The notes below the pieces were generated by a model. The model saw nothing but the letters and a program-made list of their open reading frames with translations. It ran no database searches and had not been told where the DNA came from. The position numbers and the translations under genes were made by a program. DNA of 64,000 nt from SIG653 sp964509125 (lineage in GTDB: Bacteria; Bacillota; Clostridia; Oscillospirales; CAG-382): assembly GCA_964509125.1 (NCBI GenBank), contig CAZDVZ010000003.1, forward strand, positions 19,987 to 83,986. The letters are read 5' to 3'. Below, one piece after another: positions 63,085 through 64,000 of the stretch (position 1 is its first letter; every line of letters begins with the position of its first letter).

Positions 63085-63918
63085 ATGGATTTTATATATC
63101 AAAATAGCGGTGTGCTCATACACTCGCCACAGCTTTTTAATGTTGACCGCACCCTTGACTGCGGTCAATGCTTTCGTTTCGAAAAGGACGAAACAGGCGT
63201 ATTTCATGGAGTTGCATTTGGAAAATATTTAAGAATGGAACGCCATCCAAACGGTGATATTTTCATTCCAAATATGTCAAAAACCGAATTTGAAACCATA
63301 TTTATGTCGTTTTTTGCCTTAGATGAAGATTATTCTCAAATTATATCTTCCCTTTCCTTTGATGAAACGGTAAAAAACTCCCTCGTGCGATCGGAAGGTA
63401 TACGTGTCTTAAATCAAGATCCGTGGGAGACACTTTGCTCTTTTATAATATCGCAAAACAACAACATTCCACGAATTAAAAAAATTGTCTCTGCTTTATG
63501 CCAACTTTGCGGTGAAGAAATAGAAGGCTGCGAGATGAGATCGTTCCCAACCGCCGAAGCGGTGTATTCTTTAGGCGTGGAAGGGCTTTCTCCAATCAAA
63601 AGCGGATTCAGGGCAAAATATATAATCAGTGCGGCAGAATCTGTTGTAACGGGAGAAACCGATTTTGACATGATCAAAAAACAAGATTACGATACGGCAA
63701 AAAAACAGCTTATGAAAATAAAGGGTGTTGGTCCCAAAGTTGCAGATTGTGTCTTGCTTTTCGGTTTGGGGTTTAAAGAGGCTTTTCCTATAGATGTATG
63801 GATAAAACGTGTTATTTCAAAATATTACGGCGAGGACTTTACTCCCAATTATTTTGGGAAATATGCAGGCATAGCACAGCAATTTTTGTTCTACAATGAG
63901 AGATATCTCTCAGAATAA
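63085..63918 (+). CDS. ogg: 8-oxoguanine DNA glycosylase/AP lyase, Ogg1 type
   Basis: Removes 8-oxoguanine from DNA and nicks the abasic site. 277 residues from the ATG at 63085. N-terminal OGG domain (FNVDRTLDCGQCFRF), then the helix-hairpin-helix MKIKGVGPKVADCVLLFGLG with the catalytic Lys, and PIDVWIKRV with the catalytic Asp. It is the last complete gene; the remaining 82 bases hold nothing recognisable. Confidence 0.93.
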   Translation: MDFIYQNSGVLIHSPQLFNVDRTLDCGQCFRFEKDETGVFHGVAFGKYLRMERHPNGDIFIPNMSKTEFETIFMSFFALDEDYSQIISSLSFDETVKNSLVRSEGIRVLNQDPWETLCSFIISQNNNIPRIKKIVSALCQLCGEEIEGCEMRSFPTAEAVYSLGVEGLSPIKSGFRAKYIISAAESVVTGETDFDMIKKQDYDTAKKQLMKIKGVGPKVADCVLLFGLGFKEAFPIDVWIKRVISKYYGEDFTPNYFGKYAGIAQQFLFYNERYLSE

Positions 63919-64000
63919 CGAATAATACCACAGCTTCAAGGATTTAAGCCTAAGCGTAGATTTTAGGGACGACAAAGACAACGTCGCTCCCACGCCTTTC

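Overview
The window looks like a chromosomal contig of a spore-forming Clostridia member, probably an uncultured gut Oscillospirales/Ruminococcaceae relative. Reasons: low-to-moderate GC; AGGAGG-type ribosome sites and TTGACA-17-TATAAT promoters; sporulation and germination genes (spoIIE, a GerA/SpoVAF-type gene); IreB, DUF6472 and DUF6062 proteins typical of this class; and many Ser/Glu/Asp-rich lipoproteins and surface proteins. Three runs of exactly 100 N are assembly gaps, and all three sit inside repeats.

Layout. 1-1.8 kb: 3' end of glycyl-tRNA synthetase and a lipoprotein. 1.9-11.4 kb: a minus-strand operon with one strong promoter, encoding a 2181-residue wall-anchored protein (GG-rich repeats plus nine CnaB domains) followed by three paralogous lipoproteins. 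11.7-18.5 kb: hsp20 with a CIRCE-like operator, an MFS transporter, an LRR protein and a large secreted protein. 18.6-24.6 kb: spoIIE, divergent from a membrane pseudokinase with a long Ser-Glu repeat tail, then a DUF805 protein and a GH28-like protein. 24.7-31.9 kb: housekeeping genes dnaG-rpoD-pheS-pheT-ireB and two small genes.

31.9-43.7 kb is accessory in character. Two arrays of a related, hairpin-rich intergenic repeat of about 240-260 bp lie near its ends. Inside are a DUF4143 ATPase flanked by 21-bp inverted repeats and a complete diversity-generating retroelement (DGR) on the minus strand, then ordinary genes (rluA type, malY/patB type, a cohesin-like secreted protein). The DGR is in canonical order: variable protein, Avd, template repeat (TR), reverse transcriptase. 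TR (35618-35739) and VR (36324-36445) are both 122 bp and differ at 20 positions; every one of the 20 is an adenine in the coding-strand TR. The VR forms the C-terminal end of a transmembrane Ser/Thr kinase with two Ig-like domains and a DUF6273/C-type-lectin-like domain. This suggests a receptor kinase whose extracellular sensor is hypermutated, and it is the most notable system in the window.

43.9-54.8 kb: a Na+-translocating decarboxylase beta/gamma pair, nrdR, a minus-strand cluster of three SGNH-hydrolase-like proteins with a DUF4358 lipoprotein and a degenerate M23 protein, a GerA-type germination protein, and homoserine dehydrogenase. 54.9-63.9 kb: a long plus-strand operon from galU through a dCMP-deaminase-like gene, rimI, tsaD, an isocitrate dehydrogenase-like gene, DUF6062, a SIS protein, a PfkB kinase, an acyltransferase and an Ogg1-type glycosylase. 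I saw no tRNA, rRNA, CRISPR array, transposase or prophage.
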